A DNA stretch of 64,000 bases, from assembly GCF_030272615.1 (NCBI RefSeq), contig NC_081408.1, forward strand, positions 764,664,173-764,728,172. The letters run 5' to 3'. Position numbers and translations under genes: made by a program. Below are positions 10,859-22,965 of the stretch, piece after piece (within the stretch, counting starts at the first letter, position 1; each line of letters starts with the position of its first letter). The notes beneath the pieces are model-generated. The model made no database searches, was not told where the DNA came from, and saw nothing but the letters and a program-made list of their open reading frames with translations. Source of the DNA: Cryptomeria japonica. Lineage: Eukaryota; Streptophyta; Pinopsida; Cupressales; Cupressaceae.

Positions 10859-13800
10859 TCAACTAACTTCATGAAGAGGGACAACCCCCAATTGACTTCT
10901 AAGATACTTGAAATTAGTCTTAGTTAAGCATCTGCACCCCTTGAAATTAGTCTTAGGCAGAGGTTTGGTAAAGATATCTGCAAGCTGCTCCTTGGTAGAA
11001 ACATGCTCCAAGATAACATCTTTACTTTGAACTTTTTCCCTCAAGAAGTGATATTTCAATTCAATGTGCTTAGTCCTTGCGTGCAAAATATGATTTTTAG
11101 AAATGTTTATTGCACTTGTATTATCACACATAATCTTTATTGGTTCTGAGATTTCCATCTTCAAACCTTCCAAAATGTGCCTCATCCACATAGCTTGTGT
11201 GCAATTCATATAAGTTGCTACATACTCAGCTTCAGCAGTAGATTGTGAAGTTCAACTCTGCTTTTTACTACTCCATGAGACCAGTCTTCCTCCTAGAAAG
11301 AATGCTCCACCGATAGTACTCTTCTGGTCATCAACATTTCCTTCCCAATCAGCATCTGTGTATGCTTTCAAATCAAAATTTCCACCATATGGATACCATA
11401 ACCCATAGTCAACAGTATCATTCAGATATCTAAAAATTCTCTTGGTTGCCATCAGATGTGCCTCCTTTGGATTCTTCTGAAATCTAGCAACAATACCAAC
11501 TACATGGGCAATATCCAATCGACTGTGAACAACATAGTGTAATTTTCCAATGATTGACCTGTATTCCTTTTCATCTACAGAATTAGATGCATCTTCCTTG
11601 GACAATTTACAACCTGTAACCATTGGGGTTCCAACTGGTTTACAGTCACTCATACTGAAAGTCTTGAAAACCTCTTTCACATACTTGGATTGAGTAATGA
11701 AAATTCCATTCTTCATCTACTGTATCTATAAGCTTATGAAATTTTTTATTTCCCCTACTAATGACATCTCAAATTCATTCTTCATTCCATCTGTAAAACA
11801 ATTACTCATGTCATCATTACCTCCAAATATAATTTCATCTACAAATACTTCACTGGCAAGTATTTCATCTCCTTCAGACTGGAGATAAATGTTGTTGTCA
11901 TCACTGGTTCTAGCAAAGCCTAGTTTCATCAAATGAGTATGAAGTCGTTCATACCATGCTCTGGGTGCCTGCTTTAATCCATAAAAGGCTTTATGCAATT
12001 TGCATACCATGTCTTCCTTATCTGTCAATGCATAACCATCAGGCTGGTCTATATAAACCTCTTCTTCCAGTATCCCATTCAAGAATGCATACTTAACATC
12101 CATCTGGTATACCTTGAACTTCTTATGAGATGCAAATGCAAGAAATGTTCTGACACCTTCCAGTCTTGCTACTGGTGCAAAAGTTTCTCCATAATCCTCT
12201 CCTTCTTCTTGCGCATAACCTTTGCATACTAATCCTTCCTTATTGCGAACTACAACGCCATATTTATTCAATTTGTTTCTGAACACCCATTTAGTACCTA
12301 TAACATTCTTTTTTACTGGTCGAGGTACCAGGATCCAAGTGTTTTTCTTCTCAATTTGATCCAACTTCTCCTCCATACCTTTCACCCAATGATCATCACC
12401 AAATGCCTCCTTAGCACTTCTAGGTTCAAAGGTGGAGATCATGCAAGATTTGTCTCTTATTCTCCTTCTAGTTAGTACACTGGCATCCTTTTCCCCAATT
12501 ATCTGTTTAGGATTGTGATTCAGTCTCACATACCTAGGAATAACGTGATCATTCTCTTCAGGTTCAGCTTCTTCATTATCATCTTCCTCTGAATTTATTT
12601 GTTCTGGTTGAACAAGTACATCAGGAATTGCTTTACCCATTTCCGATTTAACAGTTTCAGGTTCCAAAAGCAAAATGCAAGGATCTTCATCCTTCTTCTC
12701 AGGATTGGTTCCTTCTAAAATTTCAAGACACTCATCTATACGAACATCAGCACTCTCAACAAATTTCTGTGTCCGGTTGTTGAAGCATTTATAGGCCTTA
12801 CTCTTGGTGGAATAGCCAAGAAATATGCCTTCATCACTCATAGCTTCAAACTTTCTTATGTAATCACCTCTTTTAATAAAACATTTGCTTCCAAATATCT
12901 TAAAATAGCTAACATCGGGTGATCTCCCATACCAGTACTCATATGGGGTCTTGTCTTTACCCTCTTTTCACCAGAACTCGGTTCATTGTGTACACAGCTA
13001 TACTTACAACTTCTTTCCAAAATGTTTTTGATACACCTCCTTGTATCAACATAGTCCTAGCAACTTCAACCACTGACCGTTTGTTTCTCTGTGCTATACC
13101 ATTCTATTGTGGTGTCCTTGGTGTAGAAAGTTGTCACTTGATACCATTATCATCACAATATTTAGTAAACTTCATAGAAGTGAATTCACCGCCTTGATCT
13201 ATTCTTAGACATTTTATCTTTTTGCCACTCTCTTTCTTAGTTAAGGTTCTGAATGCCTTGAATTTACCAAAAGATTCATTCTTATCCTTCAAGAATGTGA
13301 CCCACATCATCCTTGAACAATCATCAATGAAGATCATGAAGTATCTATAACCTTGAATGCTTCTTGTTTTTATTGGTCCACATAGGTCTGTATGAACCAA
13401 ATCTAACAAGTGCTTTGCTGAGAATGAATTTCTCTTAAAAGTTGAAGAAGTCATCTTTCCTAGTTGACATTCTTTACAAAGAGCATTAATCGGTTTGTCT
13501 AGCTGAGGCATACCTCTTACTGTCTTCGACTTGCTTAATTTAACAATATTGTCAAAATTTATATGACAAAATCTCCTATGCCAAAGCCAGCTATCATCTA
13601 TTTTTGCAATCAAACAGTTGCTAACTTTAGGATTCAGATGAAATAGATTACCTCTGGTCTATTTCCCTGTTGCAATTAATTCACCTTTGTTGTCAAAGAT
13701 TTTGCACATTCCATTTCTAAACTCGAGTGGGTATTCTCTGTCATTAAGTTGTGCCACACTTAAAATATTGTTCTTTAGGCTTCAAGCCAATAGACATCGT

Positions 13801-13978
13801 CACCATTGCTCTTCCCATTAAGAGAAATAACTCCCTTACCTTTAACCATACAGGGTGAGTCATTGCCAAATCTGACAACACTGCCATCAAATTCCTTCAG
13901 GGAAAGAAATTTTCTCTGATCATCGGTCATGTGATGTGAACAACCACTATCAATGATCCAATCATCAAAGTTATCCAT
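10859..13978 (-). pseudogene. Copia C pol: protease, integrase, reverse transcriptase, RNase H (decayed)
   Basis: Reading downward from 13978: an aspartic protease with DSGCSHHM (13775-13978), then a frameshift. Next is integrase with the His-His-Cys-Cys pre-integrase motif (WHRRFCH ... CKECQLGK) and the first catalytic Asp in HTDLCGP (13134-13613). A broken stretch carries the rest of integrase (12842-13133). Reverse transcriptase follows at 11726-12841 (PVARLEGVR, QMDVKYAFLNG, YGLKQAPRAWYERL), where the usual YVDD catalytic box reads FVDE, so a catalytic Asp is changed. RNase H is at 10859-11716 (TDADWEGN, LADIFTKPLP). At least three frameshifts and several stops make it non-functional. Confidence 0.9.
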
Positions 13979-15002
13979 TCTGGATACTAGTGCCTTCTAA
14001 TTTGATATGTCTTCCTTAATAGCTACAAACACAAATATCTTCACTAGCATCATCATCAAATTCTTCATCAATAATACCACTGTCAATAGCTACAAGAAAA
14101 TCTCTCTTGCCTTTACTCTTGTATTTCTTAAATTTTTCTCTCTTGTATTCATTTTAACCATTAGGGAAATTATCTACTATATGACCAATCTTGTTGCATG
14201 CAAAACATTTTAAAGGTAGCTTACCTCTATATTTACCAGTGCCTCTAAGCAGTCATTTTGCCAACAATGCTTCAAGTTCCACTAAGTTGTCTTCATCTTC
14301 AGCATCTCTGCTAGATCTAGATTCATAGTTATGGCCGGTATCTCTACTTCTTCTCATAGATGGGTTAGAGACATAAGCTCTAAATGCAGATTCTAATTTC
14401 TGTACACTACCATCATAGCCATTTAGTTCAAAAGCAGCAAGTTTGCCAATAATAGAGTCAAGAGTTACCTTTGTCTTGTCAATGGATTTCAGCTCCTGAA
14501 TAGTTGCAACTCGGATAGCATAGACCGGTACTAGGGTTCTCAGTACCTTGCTAATTACTGTGGCATTTTTCACTTTCCCTCCTGCACTCTTTATCTCACC
14601 AACTATCTCTTTAATGCTTTGACCGTACTGTTGGATATTCTCACCTTCAAACATTCTCATGTCGTCAAACTTTCCTCTTAAACTCTCCTCTTTGGCAATC
14701 TTAACATGTTCATCACTGCTATAAATCTCTTCTAATTTCTTACATACTTCATATGTAGTTTCAAGACCATGAACATCTACATACTCAACATCAGACAGGG
14801 AACTGATAATAGCTTCTAATGCGTGGTGATTTTCTTGTTGTTCTTTCTTCTGATCATCATTCAGGGCTCCAGTAGGTGTAGTATACTTATTACCTACATG
14901 ATCCCAATACTAACTACCAAGACTCTTAATGTAAATCTTCATTCTATCACTTCATATTCTATAGTTATCTTTGTTGAACTTCAGACCTTCTTTCTTCATC
15001 AT
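13979..15002 (-). pseudogene. Copia C gag (decayed)
   Basis: The likely start is the ATG at 15000-15002, about 60 bp after the primer site, giving MMKKEGLKFNKDNYR, a typical copia gag opening. A copia gag polypeptide domain follows (LETTYEVCKKLEEIY near 14720; MRMFEGENIQQYGQSIKEI at about 14600-14660), then a charged linker and one CCHC knuckle near 14170-14215 whose last Cys appears as Phe. Stops occur near the N terminus and around 14150-14253. Confidence 0.85.
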
Positions 15003-15060
15003 GATCTACAAGATCTTTTCTTCAAACTGTTACGCTTTTAGATTAAGAGGACCCGAGACG

Positions 15061-15071
15061 CTCTGATACCA
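15061..15071 (-). promoter_or_regulatory. Primer-binding site of copia C
   Basis: The minus strand reads TGGTATCAGAG (initiator Met tRNA complement), separated from the 5' LTR by two bases. Confidence 0.9.
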
Positions 15072-15073
15072 AT

Positions 15074-16508
15074 TGATGGTATGATGAAAGAATGAGTATC
15101 TGGTAGAATACTGAGGGGGGGGGTTAATCAGTTTATTGAAAAATTGATACAAAGTTCCCAAACTCAAACTCAGTCAAACAAAGTAAACATATCTCAGTCA
15201 AGATCAATATTCATAAGAATACTTGGCATCAACTGGTTTAACTGTTATGACAAATTTAACAGTAAACAACTTCAATCTTGTAAACATCAACAATGCTTAA
15301 TTATAACTCAACATATTCATCTCTCAATGCTTCTACATAACATGCCTTATCAGAAATTAACCACATCAACAAATAAGATCACAACCACAAAAGCATTCAC
15401 CACTTGACACAAATGTTTATACTTCGAAAACCCAAATAGGTAAAAACCACGATGAGATGAGACTCACAAGGATAGCTATCTAAACTCTTCTGAAGTTCAC
15501 CCTATTAGAAGCCAAGTCTGTTAAAGCTTTACAATAAGTCCTATTAAGAACTAATTCTGGTTAGGAATCACCCGGTTAAGGGATTTACAAATATGCCTTG
15601 ATGAAAAGCACAATACCCTATTAGGAGTAACCTCGTTGGAGGATTTAAGAATCCAAGCTAATGGACCACCTTGTTATTGGATTTAATGAGTAACCAAGCT
15701 TGTTAGAGCTTACTCGGTTAAGGGATTAACTTCTGTTGTAATTGTTAGAAAACAACAGGTTTTCTTGATCTGTCTAAGTAGCACTACATTTGCTTGATTA
15801 GATCCTTCTAAGCTTCAATCTACCTTCACTCAAAGTGCAAATCCATTCACTGGTTAGGCAACTACACACTCAACAGGTTTCTATCAATCTTGCCAACAAC
15901 CTTTACAAACAATTTCATCGACCTTAAATAGAAATCAATTAGGTCGGTAACACAACAAAAACCTAATTATCATCATCGAGATTACAAACAACTCGGTACA
16001 ATCTCGACTGTTAGAAATCATTACAATCTCTTCACATTCTTCAAGAAAATTCCAACCGCTCCATGATCACTGCTTCATCAGACTTTGTAACTCATCACAC
16101 ATTGTGCATTAGATGCAATCCACATTGCTCCTTCCATAGACAAAAAACAAATGCACCAAAATAATTTGAACATATCCTCATTCAATGATCACACATGTCT
16201 CCCTCATTACCGCTTATCAGATAATAAACCATCAAACTTGATCGGTTAGGGTTTAACAACTAATAGGGTTTATCAATTATATTACATAGAGAGGTTTAAC
16301 CCTTTCCACTGGTTCACTGGTTCAACTCACAAAATTTACATACCGGTTTACAACATCTTCCACAAAGCTCTTCTTACCAGTTACTAGCCAATATAAAAAA
16401 AAATATCAGCAATAACATGAATACCATTACCGGTTCAATTGACATCAGTGCCAACATATCATTAATGCAATCTCTATGCAAAATACCAACAAACTCAAAA
16501 TGCCAACA
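15074..16508 (-). repeat. 5' LTR of copia C
   Basis: A 1435-bp partner of 5588-7018. A TATA-like box (TATTTAAG, minus strand, 15923-15930) is matched in the other LTR near 6430. It ends TGCCAACA at 16508, followed by the AACAA target duplication. Confidence 0.92.
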
Positions 16509-16513
16509 AACAA
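16509..16513. repeat. Target-site duplication of copia C, right copy (AACAA)
   Basis: Matches 5583-5587. Confidence 0.8.
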
Positions 16514-16932
16514 AATTTCCTAGGTGCAGTGTATCTGGACAAGTGACCAAAACTCATCACAAAAATTACCACCAGGCAATCGGTGCTAGTAACTCATCAC
16601 GAAATGTGGTAACTCATCACAAAATTACCAAATACCGGTTGGATCAATCAAATACCAGTTTGAGTAAAACATATGAACTTTTGTCCTTGAATCTCCACTT
16701 GATCTCCATCTTGATCTTCATCTTGATGCCGACTTAGTATAACCATAGGTTGTATCTTATGCACATACTGGTTATCACAAGGTACCGGTTAGAGATTAAC
16801 CACTAAGTATACCGGTTGATAGTGTAAACAATTGAAGTTACACCGGTAGTCAATATAGTCATATGTGTGTTTGTGAGTGTTTCATCAATGACAATATATG
16901 ATGAATACATTACAATCATCATCAAGCCAACA
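16514..16932 (-). repeat. 3' LTR of element B, proximal part (split by C)
   Basis: On the minus strand it starts TGTTGGCTTG directly after a polypurine tract, so it is the start of a 3' LTR, different in sequence from the LTR of C but with the same first seven bases. It contains scattered ACCGGT motifs and three copies of GTGATGAGTT. It is cut at 16513 by the insertion of C; its other part should lie left of 5583 but I cannot delimit it. Confidence 0.7.
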
Positions 16933-16944
16933 ATCTCCCCCTTT
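16933..16944 (-). promoter_or_regulatory. Polypurine tract of element B
   Basis: AAAGGGGGAGAT on the minus strand, abutting the LTR start. A second purine run TTGTCAAAGGGGGAG lies upstream near 17085-17100. Confidence 0.85.
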
Positions 16945-17247
16945 GGCATTGATGGCAACACCTAGAAATGTTTACAGTAATACTACTAAGTGTGCATACA
17001 CAACAAATTTACACATATACTCATGCTCCCCCTTAATGCATGCATTATACAAAATTTTTAAAAACACACATACATATTTCTACTCCCCCTTTGACAACAA
17101 TGCCAAATTGAAACAACAAAATACATATATATATAGAGAGAAAATTTGTATCAAAATGTTAAGCATATACAATAATAACTGAAAAACTTGAATCAAAGTT
17201 TAGGCATAAGCAATTCTCATGAAAATAACATTGTAGCTCTTGTTCAA

Positions 17248-20200
17248 CTATGACAAAGCATCTTCCCATGATTCCAACATGTTCTTAGTATACTCGAATG
17301 TAGACATGAGCTGTGAATGAAATTCTTCGATTGAGTCTAGTGTGCAAGTTTCTGGAGTTGCTAAGATAGCTTCTGTATTGGAGTAGGCTCTCTGAAGTAT
17401 GTCTACTTGTGATGTGAGCAAACTCTTGAGTTCCTTTAGAGACCAAAGTCTCTTTGCCTTCTCATTATCATAGATGTACAACCTGTTATGCAAATCATCT
17501 ACAGATTTGCTAAAGGAAAATATGGAGTCCTGAAGTGGGACATATGCCTTGCATATCCTTTCCAGCTCTTTCTTTTTTTCTATTCACTTTTTTGAAATGT
17601 TAGAATAAAAGAAAGAAAAATTAGAGGTGGAAGCAAGATACTTTCCTCCTGTTTCAATAGCTTTACCCAACAAATCTTTATTGTGCGATAGAGCCATTTT
17701 TCCACTATCAATATCCTTTGAAAAAATTTCTCCATACTTCTTGTGACTCTTTTCAGCATAGAGTTGAGCAACATCTTCTAGTGACTTGATTTGATCAGAT
17801 GCATCTGCAAATAACTGACCAAGTTTGCTAATAGGTGTAGGTAGATGTGCTGTAGATTTTTCCAATAGTAGATTAGATAAAATATCTACTGCATTTTGTA
17901 TTGTTTCAACTTCAACCCTCTGCTCTTTCAGTCTCTTCTTATGCACTCTAGATTGCATAACATTCACAATCTTCATCATTTCTAATGTGCTCATATTGTC
18001 CACATCAATAGTTCTTGAAATACTTAAAGAAACATCATCATCCTCATCAATTCGCTTTTGCTTTGCTAGTTCAGAGGATATAACTTTAATGATTTCTTTC
18101 TCTGTATTATTCTTTGTTTCCTTTTCAGAGGACTGAGTGTCAACAATTTTAGTAGAATCCTTCTGAGTAACTTGAATGACCAATGGAGATTGGGGTTTCT
18201 CCAATTGTTGAGTTTCCAGTGGATTGTCCACATTTAGTTGAGTTTTTGGTAGCTCAACTAAGGTAACCTGTACATCAGTAATTGCAGGAGGCTCCATATC
18301 TAGTGCAATGTTGTCTCCAGATAGATCAATTGTGTCCTGAACATCATCAACAACATTAGTAATGGAGTCATCCTTCTTCTTGACAGGATAGACCTCATTA
18401 GATTGAACAATCTCTTCTTCATCCATTTCCGGTCGATTAACATCATCAACAACATTATCCTCATTCATAGAGGATTGGATGAGTTCTTCCATTCTTTTGA
18501 TTTCATAGGCTATTCGATGGGTCTCAATTTCAATAATTGCCCTCTTTCCACTGAGTAACTTCAGTCTTCTTGCTTTGAACATAAACTGAGATTCGTATCG
18601 AACGACTAAAGCACTAATATCATCTTTAAAAAAATTCAGGAAAATATTGTACAAATACCTCATCAATGATTTCTTTTTCTAATTTTATAGCTTTCTGCCA
18701 TTTATTCGAAAGAATATTGTACAAAGAATTTGAGATATCCTTTCTAGTTCATGTGGATATCTACTGTAATGACACAAATGAGTGATTACCTATTGAATGA
18801 CTTGCTCTTTCTCATTTACAGTGAGGGAATCAAAATGATCTTTTACATTGTCAAACCTATTCCTTCCTAGTGTCTTGATTGTTCTTTCAAAATGGGTTTC
18901 AAGCTTGAAATATGCTATATCAATAGGCACAGTTGCCTTTGGCACTTCCTTAACTGATTTTTCTACTCTACTGGTAGCCTTCATCTTCTTACGTTCTTCT
19001 TCAGAGTCGGTTCCCTCAGACTCTTCTTGCAAAATTAACTTTCTGCCTCTCTTCTTTGTCACTTTCTCCTTCTTTACATATACCTTAGGTGCCGGTTCCT
19101 TTTTGGTTAGGACACTCCGAGTCACCCTTGTAGTCTTTATCACTAGAGGTGCTTCATTAGACTTCTTATTCTTTCCTTTCACACTTTTAACAACAAGAGC
19201 AGTACTGGTTTCCGCTGGTGTAACTTGGACTGCCACAATGTCAAATTTTGCCTTATTTTTGTCTTTGGGAGATGCTAATAGGGTATTAGCATATCCAACT
19301 AGTAGATCATAGTTCACCTCATAACTCATGTCTTCCATCTCTTCTTCTCTTGGCTCAATTACTTGCATCAAGCAAAAGTCAGTGGTAACAGTAAAGACTA
19401 TGTCTTTTGCAAAGTGCTCATTTTCTTTTGGAACTCATTAAAATACTTATTCATGGTTGCAGGGAAAGTATTCTTTACAACCTTAATGTTGTTCTTGATT
19501 TGTGCCAAGACCGGTAGGTCTTTTGACCATTCAATGTCTCCAATTCCTAGTAGAAAGTTCTGAAAATAAAAGAATAATCCAATCAACAGCTAACCATATT
19601 TGAACTTTAGACTGCTATCCTTTTTAATAGATTGCAAATTCTGAAATAGTTGACTCCTGATAGCTTCACAAAGATCATAATTTTCATTATCAACAATCAT
19701 TTTGTGAGCTGTATGAATTGTTGCGGATGGAACACTATTAAGTCTACTAGAGTAAAATACTCGGTAGCCTATCACCATTACTAGTAGTTTCACTGCAGGG
19801 TCTTTAATATTGTTAACCGAAAAGGCACGCCCATCAGAAGTAGAATCGGTTAAAGAGAATACCGTATCTTTTTAAATTTGTCTAAGAACAGGTACTTCAC
19901 TGGTTGGGAAATAACTAGTTATAGCCTGAATGGCTTCCTTAGTTATTGTGTGAGTTCTTTCTAAATACATGTTATCTCCATGAACTCTACTCAAAATAAT
20001 TCTGATGTGTTCTTCCTCAAAATCTTCAAGAAAGTAAGCGGCATTATGAAAACCCTTTTCAAAAACCCTAGCATACTTTGTTTCAATCTTTCCGTTCTCA
20101 TCACAAAGAGATTTCAACTGAGTATAAATGTATAGAGATCCTAAATCTTCTATCTTGCAGTCAATATAACTAGACAAATCTCCTTTGACCAAAACTCCAC

Positions 20201-20309
20201 TCAAAACTTGTGACAATGCATTATACGACATAATTTGTTCTGCCTCTACAGCTTCCATAGGCTTAGAAGTAGTCATTAACCTCTCTACAGTCTTTGAAGT
20301 TGATGCCAT
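17248..20309 (-). pseudogene. Long ORF of unknown function in copia derivative B (decayed)
   Basis: About 1000 codons from ATG at 20307-20309 to the stop at 17248, with in-frame stops at 19872, 19590, 19398, 18790 and 17584 and a frameshift near 19371-19397. The N-terminal ~300 residues are globular (SYFPTSEVPVLRQI; VMVIGYRVFYSSRLNSVPSA; FYFQNFLLGIGDIEWSKDLP). I recall similar proteins annotated as uncharacterised in plant repeats but cannot name a family. The middle is Lys/Glu-rich and probably disordered (KKEKVTKKRGRK), then acidic (18180-18500). The C-terminal ~300 residues are helical, coiled-coil-like. It shows no reverse transcriptase, protease or integrase motifs. It lies between a gag remnant and the 3' PPT, the place of the env-like ORF in Sireviruses, so it may be such an ORF after loss of pol. 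No signal peptide is evident. Confidence 0.6.
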
Positions 20310-20762
20310 TCCAGATGAACAAGATTCAAAGTAGGATGGTCAAAAAAATACCTTGTTTCGTGCACGTTGCCCCGTTTACCGGTTGAAATTCCCAAGTGCA
20401 CACCAATTCGACTTTTTGCAACCTTCAATTCCACTTAATTACACAAATCACAAAGCAATTCAGTAATTGCCAACAAAACAATCTTTCTCAGCTCAGCAAG
20501 CGTTCCAATTTCTTTCTTGAATGCTAGGGTAAAAATGACAAAGTAAAAAATTGCTTTTATCCTTTTTACCTACTGCATTAAATGCTTGCCCGTTAGGGTT
20601 ACAAACCCTAATTTCATCGTTGAAGGAGAAAACCAGTTGATAACATATTGACAAAAAGTTACCAAATTTTCATGCTTCAAAAATTCTTTTACCACTCATT
20701 TTTCTCAAGGGGTGCAGAGGTAATTTGACCGTTAAGCTCCCCTTAGCCATATTAAAAAAGGC
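20310..20762 (-). other. Spacer between gag remnant and unknown ORF of B
   Basis: No open frame of note. It marks where pol would be expected in an intact copia element. Confidence 0.5.
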
Positions 20763-21237
20763 TTAAGTCACCGATGCAGGTTTCTCTTCACTGGGTGAAG
20801 GAACAATTTGTTCTCTAGGTGAGTCATCACTTTTCTTCTTCCAAATCCGGTTCATTTCCTCTCTAGTTTCTTCAACATTAACTTTCTACTTTCCTTTTTG
20901 ATCCTTAGGAGAATTGACCGGTTTGCTATTTCTAGATCTACAAAATTTCGCTAAGTGCCCCGGTTTGTTACAGTGATAACAGGCCATACCAGATGATTTC
21001 CAAGGTCTTGCATTGCCTCTTCCTGTTCTTCTTCTACAATTCATAGCCACATGACCAAAGTTATTACAGATGATGCAAATGACATTTGTTACCATTTTCA
21101 TCTCAAATGGACTAAACTGGTTGTTGTAGGGTCTTTGCCAGTTTAGGTTTACTCGGTTGACAAAATTCCTCATTCAATCACCATTTGGTCTTGGATGCAT
21201 GTGTGGTACAGGAGGAATTTGCATACTCTCGATGAAT
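20763..21237 (-). pseudogene. Copia gag C-terminal remnant of element B
   Basis: Two well-formed CCHC knuckles, CIICNNFGHVAMNC and CYHCNKPGHLAKFC, are separated by a basic linker (20886-21173). After an in-frame TAG at 20886 the frame continues through VNVEETREEMNRIWKKK to a TAA at 20763. Upstream it is cut off near 21237; an in-frame stop also precedes MRNFVNRV. The 5' LTR, primer site and N-terminal gag are missing, so B is 5'-truncated. Confidence 0.8.
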
Positions 21238-21395
21238 TATGGAAAGCTTCTATCAAGGAAATTGTTATGACGATGTATAGATTTAGGGAGTATTAGTGCC
21301 AAAGGTGTATGGGTTTTCTTGTTGCAACAGAGCTCAAAAATTAATTTGTTTCATAATTCATGGTTCATTATGCACCACAAATTTGCCAAGTTTCT

Positions 21396-21534
21396 GGATT
21401 CGATTGTGTGTATTTTTTTCCATCAGATCTACAATTCAACATCTTTCATGTCTTGGGAATTCTTTTCATCCTGATGATGAATCATAGAGTGTGATTCGAA
21501 ATGTTGATGGAAAAAAATACACACAATCGAATCC
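21396..21534. repeat. Perfect 30-bp inverted repeat with 79-bp loop
   Basis: Arms 21396-21425 and 21505-21534 are exact reverse complements. It is compatible with a foldback or miniature inverted-repeat element or a local inverted duplication. No clear target duplication was found. Confidence 0.85.
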
Positions 21535-22454
21535 ACAAAAAATACATTAGAATAAAATTTAGTTTTCTAAAAAAAAATCGATTGACCAAATTTAAGAGCT
21601 TTAGGAATTACTAAAATGACTACAACAAACCAAATTTTAAAAAAAATGAAACATCTCTAAACAAAATCATTAAGAACTAAGTGAAAACTTAAGTGAATAG
21701 TTCTTTAACTAAACAAGATAGTCATAAAACATCCACAAGATTCATATTACTCAAAAAAAAATTGCACTATAATTTTTTTTCAAAAGTTAGAGAAGGGAAG
21801 CGTAAAACTTAGAAAGGGTTTTTATTTGCTTACAAGGAGATGAGAGTAATGGTCTTTGCAATTAGCTATATTATTTAATAAATAATTTAATACAAACTTA
21901 ATTACATTAACCATATGATTACTTACTATTATTTTTTTTCAAGTTGAATTGTTTTCTTTAATAGGGAATAGTTGATTTATATTGTTTTACCATTATCCAC
22001 TATTAATTTGTGACACATCAAGGCATATATAAAACTAGCAATAAGATCAAAAGATTTGTTGTGTGTGTATAAAATTTGTCTCAATAGTTGACAATATTTA
22101 ATATAACACAAAATAAATAATTTATAATGTATTCAAGCATAATCTCAATCAAAGATAAGACTCATATCTATCAATAATCATTACTGAGAAGAATCTACTA
22201 ATTAATATAATGATCATTATAAGGACGTACTAGACAAAGACACTTTATATATTGAAGTAACTTATAGTGCATAATATTAATAATATCCACTCCTTAGGTG
22301 AAAGAAACAACTCCTTGTAATTCCATCACATGATTTGTACTCCCAATAAAATTGACAACTATGATGCTACATTAGCTATTTGATGTTAAATATCTATTTT
22401 AGAAATCACAATTTAAATTTAGAAGATATAAGAAAAGAGTTGTTGCATTTTCAT

Positions 22455-22469
22455 ACTCTCTCTCTCTCA

Positions 22470-22502
<33 letters not shown>
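22455..22502. repeat. Compound (TC)n-(AC)n microsatellite
   Basis: A TC run at 22455-22468, then about 15 AC units at 22471-22502. Confidence 0.93.
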
Positions 22503-22504
<2 letters not shown>

Positions 22505-22960
22505 GCTCCTTAATTAACCCCCATTAGATCTATAAGTCTACCCCAATAATAAATAAATGAATGGAATTATGTAATTAAAAATATTATGTTGTGCATATGT
22601 CACTTATGAGATGTGTTGTGATGCATAACTAAATAAAATCTTGTGATGTTACCTTTCAAGCCTAGCTTGTTGAGAACTTGATACTTTGTGCAAATATTGA
22701 TGTATGCATTAATCAACATGAGATCCTTAGTAAAATAGTACTTATAAATGAGGGATAGATTGTTTTACCATCTCTAATCAAATGATGTTTTAAGATGAAG
22801 ACAATTATGATATACAATATTCATATGACTAAAATAAATCTCCATTCTCCAATCTAAAGAGCTTTTATATTCCACTTAATGAGTATGGAACTTTATGCCT
22901 ACACCATCAAGGAAGATCAAAATATTTGGTAAATATGTAGTTAAAAGAAAATTTGAAGTG

Positions 22961-22965
22961 GTATT
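22961..22965. repeat. Target-site duplication of T1, left copy (GTATT)
   Basis: GTATT precedes the left LTR terminus TGATGC and recurs at 39067-39071 after the right terminus ACTACA. Confidence 0.95.

Larger units (their letters stand above)
5588..16508 (-). mobile_element. Complete Sirevirus-like Ty1/copia element C (decayed, with nested insertion)
   Basis: Two LTRs of about 1.43 kb (5588-7018 and 15074-16508) in direct orientation flank a minus-strand gag-pol with copia order: gag, protease, integrase, reverse transcriptase, RNase H. A primer site of the initiator-Met type adjoins the right LTR and an AAAGGGGGAGAT polypurine tract adjoins the left one. Both ends are TG/CA and flanked by AACAA. 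After removing the 3.5-kb insertion D, the element is about 7.4 kb. Frameshifts and stops show it is dead. The LTR pair differs by many substitutions, so it is clearly older than T1. The Sirevirus assignment rests on the PPT, the IIFGG motif in the reverse transcriptase and the gag style; clade-level certainty is moderate. Confidence 0.9.
21238..22960. other. Unassigned AT-rich sequence
   Basis: No coding family is recognisable. It contains a perfect inverted repeat (21396-21534) and a TC/AC microsatellite (22455-22502). Before T1 inserted, 22960 was contiguous with 39072. Confidence 0.5.

Noticed and set aside
18848-19312. 154-codon hydrophobic plus-strand ORF
   Set aside because: It is an antisense shadow of the Lys/Glu-rich part of the unknown ORF in B; the hydrophobicity is a complement effect.
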